A DNA stretch of 64,000 bases from JAKPQE01 sp041397845 (lineage in GTDB: Bacteria; Pseudomonadota; Alphaproteobacteria; Rhizobiales; JAKPQE01), in the NCBI GenBank assembly GCA_041397845.1, contig JAWKVW010000002.1:159754-223753 (forward strand). The letters are read 5' to 3'. This document shows, in pieces, positions 9,513 through 17,441 of the stretch. The notes under the pieces were generated by a model. It was not told the origin of the DNA and ran no database searches. It worked only from the letters and a program-made list of their open reading frames with translations. Every line of letters begins with the position of its first letter. Position 1 is the stretch's first letter. The position numbers and the translations under genes were made by a program.

Positions 9513-10454
9513 TCAGCCGCCCTGTGCAGCCGCTGGCGCTGGCGCAGAGGGAATTGCGGGCAGGGACTTCAGATAGGCGGCGATGGCGGCGAGGTCGGTG
9601 TCGGAGAGGTGCGCCATGTTTTCCTGCACGGCGACCATCGAGCCGCCGAAGGAATCGAATTCCGGCGTGAAGCCCGTTTTCAGGGCATCGACGATGTCCT
9701 TTTCCGACCAGTCGCCGATGCCGGTCGGGTCCGGCGTGATATTCGGCACGCGCCCGTCGCCTTCCGGCGAGGGGGCGCCGGAGAAGGCACGGCCGCGATC
9801 GATGCCGCCGAGCGGATCGCGCGGGCTGTGGCATTCGCTGCAGTGGCCGGGGCCGGAGACGAGATAGGCGCCGCGATTGGCGACCTCGCCAAGGCGGGCA
9901 TCGGGCTCGAACGGGCGGCCATCGAGATAGACGAGCTTCCAGAGGCCGAGACCGCGCCGGATGTTGAACGGAAAGCCGAGCTCGTGGGCCGGCACTTCCG
10001 ACGTCGCCGCCGGCAATGTGTCAAGGAAGGCCTTGAGGTCGATGAGGTCGGCGACCTTCATGCGCTGGTAGGACGTGTAGGGGAAGGCCGGGTAGTAGTG
10101 CTCGCCCGCGGGCGAGACGCCGCGCGTCATGGCGGTGACGAAATCGGCAGCGCTCCAGCCGCCGATGCCGGTGTTCGGGTCCGGCGTGATGTTGGGCACA
10201 TGGAAGGTGCCGAAATCGGTCTTCAGCGACAGGCCGCCGACAAGCAGCTTCTTTGCCTCGCCCTTGGCGCCGGGCGCGGCATGGCAGGACGAGCAGCCGC
10301 CGGCGTAGAACACGTATTCGCCATTGGCGAGGTCGGGCTGATAGGCATCGGGAAGGGCCGGGGGCGGCAGGAGCGCGGGGTTCGTCAGGAACCAGAAGCC
10401 GGCGCCGCCGAGAAGGGCAAGGCCGAGAATGGCAATGACCAGACGACGGATCAT
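9513..10454 (-). CDS. Diheme c-type cytochrome, N-terminally anchored
   Basis: 313-residue protein with an N-terminal hydrophobic segment (residues 2-23) that may remain as a membrane anchor because no clear cleavage site follows. Two cytochrome c domains carry CSSCH (54-58) and CSECH (205-209). Both are followed by the repeated sequence PNITPDP and a downstream Met-containing segment. The pattern resembles the cytochrome subunit of membrane alcohol/aldehyde dehydrogenases and other two-domain electron carriers, but no dehydrogenase gene is adjacent. It would act as a periplasmic electron carrier. It lies 64 bases downstream of the cytochrome c' gene. Confidence 0.88.
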   Translation of the reverse strand: MIRRLVIAILGLALLGGAGFWFLTNPALLPPPALPDAYQPDLANGEYVFYAGGCSSCHAAPGAKGEAKKLLVGGLSLKTDFGTFHVPNITPDPNTGIGGWSAADFVTAMTRGVSPAGEHYYPAFPYTSYQRMKVADLIDLKAFLDTLPAATSEVPAHELGFPFNIRRGLGLWKLVYLDGRPFEPDARLGEVANRGAYLVSGPGHCSECHSPRDPLGGIDRGRAFSGAPSPEGDGRVPNITPDPTGIGDWSEKDIVDALKTGFTPEFDSFGGSMVAVQENMAHLSDTDLAAIAAYLKSLPAIPSAPAPAAAQGG

Positions 10455-10518
10455 GTGGCGCTCCCAGATGCTGGAACCGGCCGGGGCGACGGCGATCCGC
10501 CGCCCCGGTCGACAAGGA

Positions 10519-10968
10519 TTACTGCTTCTTGATGCGGAAGGCCTCGTGGCAATCCTTGCAATTGCCGGTCAGCTTCATGAAACCGCCCTTGAAGGCGTCG
10601 AGACCGCCGGCGGCCGAGGCAACGGCGGCGTTGGCGTCGGCGGCGAAGGTGTCGGCCTTGGCCTTGAAGCCGGCCATGTCTTCCCAGATCTTCGGGCTCG
10701 CCTCGGTGTCGCCACCGGTCTCGCTGCCGGCCGGGAAGAGGTGCGGCGCGGCGGCGGCGCCGTTGGCAACGACGCGCATGGCCAGCTCGGCCTTGACCGC
10801 GTCGTATTCGGCCTCGCCCTTGACCATCGGGGCGGTCGCCTTGATGGCGGCGCCAATCGATTTCATGACACCCTTGCGGGTCTCGATCGGATTGTCGGCG
10901 GCAATGGCGCCAACGGTGCCGAGAATGCCGGCAAGAGCGGCGGCAGCCGCCACGTAACGAAGCTTCAT
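10519..10968 (-). CDS. Cytochrome c'/c556 family protein
   Basis: 149 residues. Signal peptide 1-24 (cut after AIAA). Four-helix-bundle cytochrome of class II, with the heme site at the far C-terminus: CKDCH, Cys137, Cys140, His141. Met35 in TRKGVMKSIG is at the position of the sixth heme ligand of low-spin cytochromes c556, so it may be a c556 rather than a five-coordinate c'. Start ATG 10968 has GGGAGAA 9 bases upstream. It is the first gene of the leftward cluster, facing the divergent spacer with three inverted repeats. Members bind NO/CO or carry electrons. Confidence 0.88.
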   Translation of the reverse strand: MKLRYVAAAAALAGILGTVGAIAADNPIETRKGVMKSIGAAIKATAPMVKGEAEYDAVKAELAMRVVANGAAAAPHLFPAGSETGGDTEASPKIWEDMAGFKAKADTFAADANAAVASAAGGLDAFKGGFMKLTGNCKDCHEAFRIKKQ

Positions 10969-11071
10969 ATCGAATTTCTCCCTCGGTTCCGGCCGCCTTG
11001 GGGAGGGGCGGCCGCGTCAGCCACGATTTTGCGCAGGCCCGCCGACAGGGCGTTCCTGCCGGGACAGATTG

Positions 11072-11120
11072 TGTCGCGAATCGTTCGCGACAAGGTGACA
11101 GAGTCACAATGGCCATTGTG
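11072..11120. promoter_or_regulatory. Cluster of three inverted repeats, probable operator region
   Basis: Three dyads lie within 49 bases. TGTCGCGAA-TCG-TTCGCGACA (11072-11092) has perfect 9-bp arms. GTGAC-AGA-GTCAC (11095-11107) has perfect 5-bp arms. CACAATGGCCATTGTG (11105-11120) is a perfect 16-bp palindrome that shares bases with the second. None is followed by a T-run, so they look like protein-binding sites rather than terminators. They sit between the divergent cytochrome/caspase operon and the caspase-SH3 gene. The binding regulator is unknown. Confidence 0.55.
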
Positions 11121-11133
11121 CGGCGGAAGGACG

Positions 11134-11163
11134 TTCGACGTTTCGGCGCCGGCGCGCTATCAT
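11134..11163 (+). promoter_or_regulatory. Weak sigma-70-like promoter candidate for the third caspase-like gene
   Basis: TTCGAC at 11134-11139, an 18-base spacer and TATCAT at 11158-11163 (five of six bases match the -10 consensus). The -35 is poor, which would suit an activator-dependent promoter with sites at the upstream inverted repeats. A guess from motif matching. Confidence 0.25.
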
Positions 11164-11239
11164 GCGGAAAATGCTGGAAAAGAAGGAAAACCGCCGGACT
11201 TGCGGCGGATTCCGGGCAGCAAGAGGGGGCGTGTGGCCG

Positions 11240-13048
11240 ATGGATCCCCGTCGAACGATCACGCAGATGTTATCGAGCCTCGTCATGTTTCTGGGGCTCA
11301 TCGGCCTGTTGGCAGGCGGCAGCGGCGCAGCTCTCGCCGAATCCCGGATGGCGCTCGTTGTCGGAAACTCCGCCTACGCGAAGATTTCGCCATTGCCCAA
11401 TCCGGTGAATGATGCGCGGCTGATGGCCGACGCGCTCGGCAAGGCCGGCTTCGACGTCACCATGGCGCTCGATGTCAGCCAGCGCGACCTGAAGCGGGCG
11501 GTGCGCGACTTTTCGCAAAAGCTCGAGGCGTCCGGGCCGGATGGCGTCGGGCTCTTCTACTATGCCGGCCACGGGCTGCAGGTGAACGGCACCAACTATC
11601 TCGTGCCGGTGGACGCGGGCATCGAGACCGAGGGCGACGTCGCCATCGAGACCGTCAGCCTCAACGACGTGATGTCGGCGCTGTCCTATTCGCGATCGCG
11701 GCTGACCTTCGTCGTGCTCGATGCCTGTCGCGACAATCCCTACAAGCGCGGCTTCCGCTCGGTGCAGCGCGGACTGGCGCTGGTCGTGATGCGCCGCGCG
11801 GCTCGCTGGTTGCCTATGCGACCTCGCCGGGCGATGTCGCGGCGGATGGCGGCGGCGCCAACAGCCCGTATTCGGCGGCGCTCGCCGAGGCGATGCAGGA
11901 ACCGGGAGTGCCGGTCGAGCAGGTGTTGTTCAAGAAAGGTCCGCATCCAGGTGGCCGAGGCGACGGACGGCAAGCAGCTTCCCTGGGAGAGCTCGTCGCT
12001 GACCGGCGACTTCTTCTTCCACGACGGCGCAGCCGCCGGTGCCGGCGGCGCTGGTGGCGGCACCATTCCGCCGCCGCCGGACGAGGTGAAGCCGGGCGCG
12101 GCGGGGGACAATTCGGCGGGCGGGCCGCCGGGCGGCATGGCGGCGGACGCCGAGCTTGCCTATCTCGACGCGATCGCGGCGAACGACACAGACGGCTATC
12201 GCCAGTTCCTTGCCGACTACCCGAGCTCGCCGAGGGCCGAGCAGGTGCGCCGGATCCTCCAGTCGCAGGTCGAGAACGAGCTCTGGAAGGCGGTTGGCGA
12301 GGAAAACACGGTGGCGAGCTACCAGCGCTACATCGCCGCCTTTCCCAAGGGTGTCTTTGCCGAGGAAGCGGGCCAGCGAATGGCGGTGCTGCCGGCAAGG
12401 CGGCCGCCATCGGCGGGGGCGGATACCAGCCCGGGTGGCGGCAGTGCCGTGGGGCAGGGGCCGGCAGAACTGGCGCGGGCGGCGCCGATACTCCCTCGTC
12501 CGGGCGGGCGGACAACGGCGAATGCGGCCACCCGCACGGCAACTGGCGGGCCGTCGACATCCAGAGCTGGGATACGCTGTTCGCGCGCCGGTCCCGGCAA
12601 GACCTACGAGCAGGAAACAGGAGACCTGCATGACGCGACCGGCGTCGGCATCGTGCGCTGCCGGGACGTCGCCGGCTTTTCGCATCCCTGGTGCGAGATC
12701 CGCTACAAGTGCGTGACCGGCTGGGTCTACCAGCGCTATCTCGCGGAAGGCGGGCCCTCGGGGGGCGGGGCTGCCGACCGGCAGGGGCCGACGCGGGCGA
12801 GCACCGGTTCGGGCTCCTATCACGTCATCAATGTGCGGCCCGGCGACGTGCTCAATGTGCGGTCGGGGCCGGGACCGAATTATGACGTCATCGGCAGCAT
12901 TCCGGCGGACGCCGCCGGCATCGAGGCCCGGTCGTGCCGGTCGGTGGCGGGGTCGTCGGACAAGTGGTGCATCGTGCAGTTCGGCAGCGTGCGCGGCTGG
13001 GCATCGGCCTGCTGCCTTGCCGACGAAAGCGGGCAGACAATCAGGTGA
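11240..13048 (+). CDS. Secreted caspase-like (C14) protein with SH3-type repeats (about four apparent frameshifts)
   Basis: Signal peptide 1-34, then a caspase p20 domain from RMALVVGNSAY. Predicted catalytic His111 (FYYAGHGLQ) and Cys163 (VVLDACRDNPY). The frame breaks near 11787 (one base missing), near 11938 (one extra base), somewhere in the low-complexity linker 12380-12530, and near 12587. Repaired, the caspase domain continues through SLVAYATSPGDVAADG and FKKVRIQVAEATDGKQLPWE. It is followed by a proline linker, a TPR-like segment (YRQFLADYPSSPRAEQV) and two C-terminal SH3-type repeats, around SWDTLFARAGPGKTYEQ and INVRPGDVLNVRSGPG, each with several cysteines. ATG 11240 follows AGAGGGGG. 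The stop overlaps the GTG of the dipeptidase gene. Confidence 0.72.
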   Translation: MDPRRTITQMLSSLVMFLGLIGLLAGGSGAALAESRMALVVGNSAYAKISPLPNPVNDARLMADALGKAGFDVTMALDVSQRDLKRAVRDFSQKLEASGPDGVGLFYYAGHGLQVNGTNYLVPVDAGIETEGDVAIETVSLNDVMSALSYSRSRLTFVVLDACRDNPYKRGFRSVQRGLALVVMRRAARWLPMRPRRAMSRRMAAAPTARIRRRSPRRCRNRECRSSRCCSRKVRIQVAEATDGKQLPWESSSLTGDFFFHDGAAAGAGGAGGGTIPPPPDEVKPGAAGDNSAGGPPGGMAADAELAYLDAIAANDTDGYRQFLADYPSSPRAEQVRRILQSQVENELWKAVGEENTVASYQRYIAAFPKGVFAEEAGQRMAVLPARRPPSAGADTSPGGGSAVGQGPAELARAAPILPRPGGRTTANAATRTATGGPSTSRAGIRCSRAGPGKTYEQETGDLHDATGVGIVRCRDVAGFSHPWCEIRYKCVTGWVYQRYLAEGGPSGGGAADRQGPTRASTGSGSYHVINVRPGDVLNVRSGPGPNYDVIGSIPADAAGIEARSCRSVAGSSDKWCIVQFGSVRGWASACCLADESGQTIR

Positions 13049-13878
13049 GCGACTTTTCCGGTCTCCACAAGATCGCGACCGTCCGCCATGCCGTCGTCTT
13101 TGCGGCAGCGCTCCTTTGCGCCGGGCCGGGGCATGGCGAAGCGCTCGACAATGCGGTGAAGGCGGGCCTGCCGGCGAAGTTCGCGTTCCTGCGTGATGTC
13201 GATCCGACGATCCTGCAGGACATGCGCTATGCCGGTCCGCACAATTTCGTCGGCGAGCCAATCGACGGCTACGAGGCGGCCGAGTGCATCCTGACCGCGC
13301 CGGCAGCGCGGGCGCTGAAGACCGTTCAGGACCGGCTGCGCGAGAGCGGGCTGTCGCTGAAGGTCTATGACTGCTACCGGCCGGCGCGGGCGGTGGCGCA
13401 TTTCGTGCGCTGGGCCGAGGCGACGGCCGACCAGCGGATGAAGGTCGAGTTCTATCCCGGTGTCGACAAGAGAAAGGTCTTTGCGCTTGGCTATATCGCC
13501 CGGCGCTCGGGTCATTCTCGCGGCAGCGCCGTCGATTTGACGATTGTCAAGTTGCCGCCGCCGGTTCAGCCCGACTATCTGCGCGGCGAACCACTGGCGG
13601 CCTGCACGGCGCCGGCTGGGGAGCGTTATCCGGACAACAGTCTCGATTTCGGCACCGGCTACGACTGCTTCGACGAGAAGAGCCATACCGGCAGCACTGC
13701 TGTCGCCGCGCAAGCGAGGTCAAACCGCAAGCTTCTCGTCGAGGCGATGCGCAAGGCCGGCTTTTCGAACTACGCCAAGGAATGGTGGCATTTCGACTAC
13801 GGCAAGGCACCCTATCCGAAGCAGTATTTCGACTTCCCGATCGTCGCCCATCCCGATGCCGTACCGCCGCCGCGCTAG
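13045..13878 (+). CDS. D-alanyl-D-alanine dipeptidase, VanX/DdpX type (M15D)
   Basis: 277 residues from GTG 13045, which overlaps the caspase-like gene's stop (GTGA), so translation is probably coupled. An N-terminal signal peptide ends near residue 31. Zinc ligands of the M15D family are visible: His157 and Asp164 in SGHSRGSAVDL, and His249 in EWWHFDYG with Glu246 as the catalytic base. Arg112 in DCYRPARA matches the substrate-stabilising arginine of VanX. It hydrolyses D-Ala-D-Ala in the periplasm. No vanHA ligase/dehydrogenase partner is present, so wall turnover or D-Ala recycling is more likely than vancomycin resistance. Confidence 0.88.
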   Translation: MSDFSGLHKIATVRHAVVFAAALLCAGPGHGEALDNAVKAGLPAKFAFLRDVDPTILQDMRYAGPHNFVGEPIDGYEAAECILTAPAARALKTVQDRLRESGLSLKVYDCYRPARAVAHFVRWAEATADQRMKVEFYPGVDKRKVFALGYIARRSGHSRGSAVDLTIVKLPPPVQPDYLRGEPLAACTAPAGERYPDNSLDFGTGYDCFDEKSHTGSTAVAAQARSNRKLLVEAMRKAGFSNYAKEWWHFDYGKAPYPKQYFDFPIVAHPDAVPPPR

Positions 13879-13943
13879 GCGGCAGGACCCGAGGCCTTCG
13901 TCCGCGACAGTTGACGGGACGAAGCGAGAGGGCGGCGGGCGAG

Positions 13944-14642
13944 ATGCTGAAAAACCTGATCCATCGTGCGATCACCCTTGCCGGCGTCGAGCCGGGGCCA
14001 TTCAGCCATGAAGAACGGCTTATCTCCGGCCTTGGCGGGCTGGTCGGGATCACCGCTGTCTTTCTCGTTGCGGCGGAATTCGTCGATATCGAGGGCGCGG
14101 CGCTGATCGTTGCCTCGATCGGGGCATCGGCGGTGCTGCTGTTTGCGGCGCCGCACAGTCCGCTCGCCCAGCCCTGGCCGCTGGTCGGCGGTCACGTCGT
14201 CTCGGCAACGATCGGCGTGCTGGTGGCGCGGCTCATCGGCGATCCCTTCATCGCCGGCCCGATCGCAGTCGGCCTTGCGATCACGGCAATGCACTACATG
14301 CGCTGCATCCATCCGCCGGGCGGGGCGTCGGCGCTGACGGCCGTGCTCGGCGGCGAGGGCATCCGGGCGCTCGGCTTCCTTTATGTGGTCGAGCCGGTGC
14401 TGCTGAACGCGATCGTCATTCTTGTCGCGGCGGTCATCTTCAACGCGCCGTTCGCCTGGCGCCGTTATCCCGCGGCCTGGCGCAAGCCGGCGGCCACGAC
14501 CAAAACGGTTTCCTATCGGCGGGCCGATATCGACCACAGCGATTTCGTTGCGGCGCTTGCCGATCTCGACACCTTCATCGATGTCAGCGAAGACGATCTC
14601 ATCCGCATCTACCGGCATTTCACCGAGCGGCAAGGCCGGTAG
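13944..14642 (+). CDS. HPP-family integral membrane protein
   Basis: 232 residues. About five hydrophobic segments span residues 28-175, with the family's motif CIHPPGGASAL between the fourth and fifth. The C-terminal ~50 residues are soluble and acidic. The HPP family is poorly characterised; some members are linked to nitrite transport in plastids and cyanobacteria. Start ATG 13944 was chosen because the membrane domain begins directly after it and GGGCGAG precedes it. It ends 9 bases from the convergent CDF gene. Confidence 0.8.
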   Translation: MLKNLIHRAITLAGVEPGPFSHEERLISGLGGLVGITAVFLVAAEFVDIEGAALIVASIGASAVLLFAAPHSPLAQPWPLVGGHVVSATIGVLVARLIGDPFIAGPIAVGLAITAMHYMRCIHPPGGASALTAVLGGEGIRALGFLYVVEPVLLNAIVILVAAVIFNAPFAWRRYPAAWRKPAATTKTVSYRRADIDHSDFVAALADLDTFIDVSEDDLIRIYRHFTERQGR

Positions 14643-14651
14643 CAGACGGGA

Positions 14652-16019
14652 TCAGCGCAGCGGTTCGGCGTGGCCGACGACGCGGTGGATGTCCGGCCAC
14701 CTGGCCCGGATCTGGCGCTCGAGACCGTCGACGGCGTCGTGCACCTCGGCGACCGACAGCGCCGGGTCGATGCGGCAATGGAAATTGACGATGAGGCCGT
14801 CGCCAGTGGCGCGCGCCCGCAGATGGTGGACATCGGTGATGCCGAAGGCGGCGGCGAGTTCGTTGGTCTCGGCTTCCATGCGTTGCCGCCGGTCCTCGTC
14901 GAGATCCTCACCGACAAGGCCGTGCGCCTGCAGCGGCTCGATATGGGTCTCGACCTCGACCTCGGAACCGAGCTCATCCTCGACGGCGAATTCGAGCTCG
15001 GAGGCAATGCGATGGGCCTCGGCGAGCGGCATGCGGCCGTCGAGTTCCAGATCGAGCGAGACAGACAGGCGGTCGGCGGCGATGGCCTGCACGGTGACAT
15101 GATGAACGGCGAGGCCACGATTGCGGGCAATGACCATCACCCGCTCCATCACCGTTTCGTCGTCGAGGGCGCGCGGGTGGGTAACGACCGTCACCTCGGC
15201 CTCCGGCATGCCGGAGGCGATTTCCTCGCGGATGCGGCTTGAGAGCTGGCTGACGCGGTCGAGCGGCAGGGTGCGGCCGACAGCGATGGCCAGTTCGACG
15301 AAGAGCATCGGCCCGGAGGGGCGGACGCGGAGCTGCTCGATGGCGACGACGCCGGGGATGCGGTCAACGATGGTCTCGATGCGATCAACGGAGCCCTCGG
15401 GTGCGGCATCGATCAGCGTGTCGATGGTGCGCCGGCCAAGGCGCCAGCCGGCGAGGCAGACGAAGACGGCGACGCCGACGGCGGCGATGGCGTCGGCCTG
15501 CGGCCAGCCGAGCCAGACGAAGCCGAGGCCGAGGAGGACGACGGCCGAACTCAGCATGTCGGACGAGAAGTGCAGGGCATCGGCGGCGAGGGCCTGGCTG
15601 CCGGTCTTCTCGGCGACCCGGTTGAGGGCGCGGGCACGGAAGAAGTCGATGACGATCGAGGCAATGATGACGCCGATCGCCCAGTAGCTCGCCTCGACCT
15701 CGAACTCGCCGGAGAGGAGGCGCTTGCCGGCCTCATAGACGATCCAGGCGGAGGTCAGGAACAACAGGCCGGTCTCGATCAGCGCGGCGACGCTCTCGAC
15801 CTTGGCATGGCCGTAGTGGTGGGTGTCGTCCGCGGGCTTGCCCGAGATGCGGACGGCGAAATAGGTGAGGGCGGTGGCGCCAAGGTCGAGCAGGCTGTGA
15901 ATCGCCTCGGAGAGGACGCCGAGGCTGCCCGACATGATGCCGACAATGAACTTGGAGACCGTCAGCGCGCCGCTGGCGAGAATCGAGGTGAGCGCGACGC
16001 GTTCCTTCTCGTCCTGCAT
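14652..16019 (-). CDS. Cation diffusion facilitator (CDF) exporter with three C-terminal dimerisation repeats
   Basis: 455 residues. The N-terminal ~200 residues form the CDF membrane domain, with metal-site pairs His-x3-Asp in SEAIHSLLDLG (helix 2) and in ADALHFSSDMLSS (helix 5), plus DDTHHYGHAK in the loop. It would export Zn2+, Mn2+ or Fe2+ in exchange for protons. The C-terminal half is unusual: three successive ~70-residue units of ferredoxin-like ZT-dimer type, from VVAIEQLRVRPSG, from AVHHVTVQAIAAD and from DVHHLRARATGDG. Most CDF proteins have one. Start ATG 16019. Confidence 0.88.
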   Translation of the reverse strand: MQDEKERVALTSILASGALTVSKFIVGIMSGSLGVLSEAIHSLLDLGATALTYFAVRISGKPADDTHHYGHAKVESVAALIETGLLFLTSAWIVYEAGKRLLSGEFEVEASYWAIGVIIASIVIDFFRARALNRVAEKTGSQALAADALHFSSDMLSSAVVLLGLGFVWLGWPQADAIAAVGVAVFVCLAGWRLGRRTIDTLIDAAPEGSVDRIETIVDRIPGVVAIEQLRVRPSGPMLFVELAIAVGRTLPLDRVSQLSSRIREEIASGMPEAEVTVVTHPRALDDETVMERVMVIARNRGLAVHHVTVQAIAADRLSVSLDLELDGRMPLAEAHRIASELEFAVEDELGSEVEVETHIEPLQAHGLVGEDLDEDRRQRMEAETNELAAAFGITDVHHLRARATGDGLIVNFHCRIDPALSVAEVHDAVDGLERQIRARWPDIHRVVGHAEPLR

Positions 16020-16079
16020 CGCCCGGTCCTTTCCATGCCGCTTCCGGAGGGCCGACCCGGGCGCTGCCGGGAAGGAAGA

Positions 16080-16154
<75 letters not shown>

Positions 16155-16315
16155 GAGCCGGGTTGTCGATAGTCCGGACTGAGACGAGTTGCAACACCTG
16201 GCGCAACGAAGATGGGGCGGCAGTGGCACTCCAGCAAGGGCATGCGGGCAGGTGCGGCGGCGGCCCGCCGTGGTATGATGCGGTGCCGCGGGTGTGGTGT
16301 CGGCGAGGTTTCGCA

Positions 16316-16714
16316 ATGAAAACGTTTCTTGGCGCGATATGCCTGCTGGCGCTCGCGGTTCCGGCGGCGGCGCAGTTCGTCCAGCCGGGCAACGACCAGC
16401 AATTCGGCAAACGGTATGCGCCGCCGGTGGTGACGACGCCGCGCGGTGGCTATCGGCCGGATGATCTGCCGCGATATGACGATCTCCGGCGGCGCATGCC
16501 CTATGGCGATGCCGATCAGGCAAGCCGGCGGCCGATGCCGCCGACGGGGCTGATACCGCCGTCCGTGCCGCCCTACGAGCGGCGGTACTACATCTACAAC
16601 AAGCCGCGCTGGGGCACGCGGGAATGGTATCGCTACTGCGCCGAGCGCTACCCGACCTTCAATCCCGCAACCGGAACCTACCGCAACAGCGACGGCGAGC
16701 AGTTCTGCCGCTGA
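16316..16714 (+). CDS. Small exported BA14K-like protein
   Basis: 132 residues. Signal peptide 1-20 (MKTFLGAICLLALAVPAAAQ), then a Pro/Arg/Tyr-rich middle. The C-terminal segment WYRYCAERYPTFNPATGTY...GEQFCR matches the BA14K family, named for a Brucella lectin-like immunoreactive antigen. Two cysteines flank the motif and may pair. It is related to the 32401-32868 protein at this C-terminal motif only. A terminator follows 38 bases after the stop. Function unknown. Confidence 0.72.
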   Translation: MKTFLGAICLLALAVPAAAQFVQPGNDQQFGKRYAPPVVTTPRGGYRPDDLPRYDDLRRRMPYGDADQASRRPMPPTGLIPPSVPPYERRYYIYNKPRWGTREWYRYCAERYPTFNPATGTYRNSDGEQFCR

Positions 16715-16752
16715 TTCTCCGGCGGGCCGTTCACATCATCGATCCGCAAACA

Positions 16753-16781
16753 AAAAGGCCGGACGAAATGCCCGGCCTTTT
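16753..16781. terminator. Bidirectional terminator between BA14K-like gene and cytochrome b561 gene
   Basis: AAAAGGCCGG / CCGGCCTTTT, 10-bp perfect stem with a 9-base loop, A-run before and T-run after. Works in either direction between convergent genes. Confidence 0.85.
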
Positions 16782-16804
16782 CGATGTCGGCATGAATTCC
16801 GGCG

Positions 16805-17341
16805 TCAGCGGGCGCCGAACCACATGCGGCGGAACAGGCCGTCCTTCAGGACGAACTGGTGATAGAGCGCGGCGAGCACATGCAGGCCGACGAGGGCGAA
16901 GAGCACCTTGGTCAGCAGGCCGTGGACGATTCGCGGCGTGAACTCATGGAAGTCGGCGGGCAGGGCGCCGCCGCTGCCGAAGAACAGGATGCCCGGCAGG
17001 CCGGTCTGGAGAGCCAGGGCGACGCCGGAGAAGCCGACCAGCAGCACGACGAGATAAAGCGCCAGATGGCCGGCGAGGGCGGCCTTGTCGAGCATCGGAT
17101 TGCCGCTCGCGGCGGCGGGCAGGGCGGTGGTGCGCTTCAGCACCATGCGGATCAGCGTCAGGAAGACGGCCGTGCCGCCAAGAATGAGGTGGGTGCGCAG
17201 GACGCCGATCTTCTCCGGGGAGGCGTTCGGCGTGTCCTCGAGCATGCTGCCGCCGACGGTCAGCAACAGGAGGATGATGGCGGCGGTGATCCAGTGCAGC
17301 GCGACGATGGCGCTGGAATAGCGGGTGACGGGCGTGGTCAT
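16805..17341 (-). CDS. Cytochrome b561 family membrane protein
   Basis: 178 residues with four hydrophobic helices. Histidines lie at the positions of the two b-heme ligand pairs: LHWITA in helix 1, THLILGG in helix 2, GHLALY in helix 3 and GLHVLAALYHQF in helix 4. In the bacterial CybB group these proteins move electrons from ubiquinol to periplasmic acceptors or oxygen species. It stands alone between a terminator and rlmB. Confidence 0.85.
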   Translation of the reverse strand: MTTPVTRYSSAIVALHWITAAIILLLLTVGGSMLEDTPNASPEKIGVLRTHLILGGTAVFLTLIRMVLKRTTALPAAASGNPMLDKAALAGHLALYLVVLLVGFSGVALALQTGLPGILFFGSGGALPADFHEFTPRIVHGLLTKVLFALVGLHVLAALYHQFVLKDGLFRRMWFGAR

Positions 17342-17441
17342 CTGAGTGTCCGTGGTTGTGTCTTTCGGGAGGATTGCGAAACGCTATCAGCGGGCCGGGA
17401 AGCGGCCACCTTAAAACTTGGTAATGTCGATGCCGCGACGG

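Larger units (their letters stand above)
10969..11239. other. Divergent spacer between cytochrome c' gene and third caspase-like gene
   Basis: 271 bases without a gene. The left part (10990-11040) is GC-rich with no clear signal. The centre (11072-11120) holds three adjacent or overlapping inverted repeats, listed separately. The right part holds a weak promoter candidate for the plus-strand gene. I see no convincing sigma-70 promoter for the minus-strand operon. Confidence 0.7.

Noticed and set aside
2577..13878. A bacterial apoptosome (cytochrome c activating a caspase)
   Set aside because: No Apaf-like NB-ARC, CARD or WD40 protein is present, and the cytochromes are ordinary periplasmic types. 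The likeness to mitochondrial apoptosis is only by gene names.
13045..13878. Vancomycin-resistance locus
   Set aside because: Only a VanX-type dipeptidase is present, with no vanA/B ligase or vanH, and Gram-negative bacteria are naturally shielded from vancomycin.
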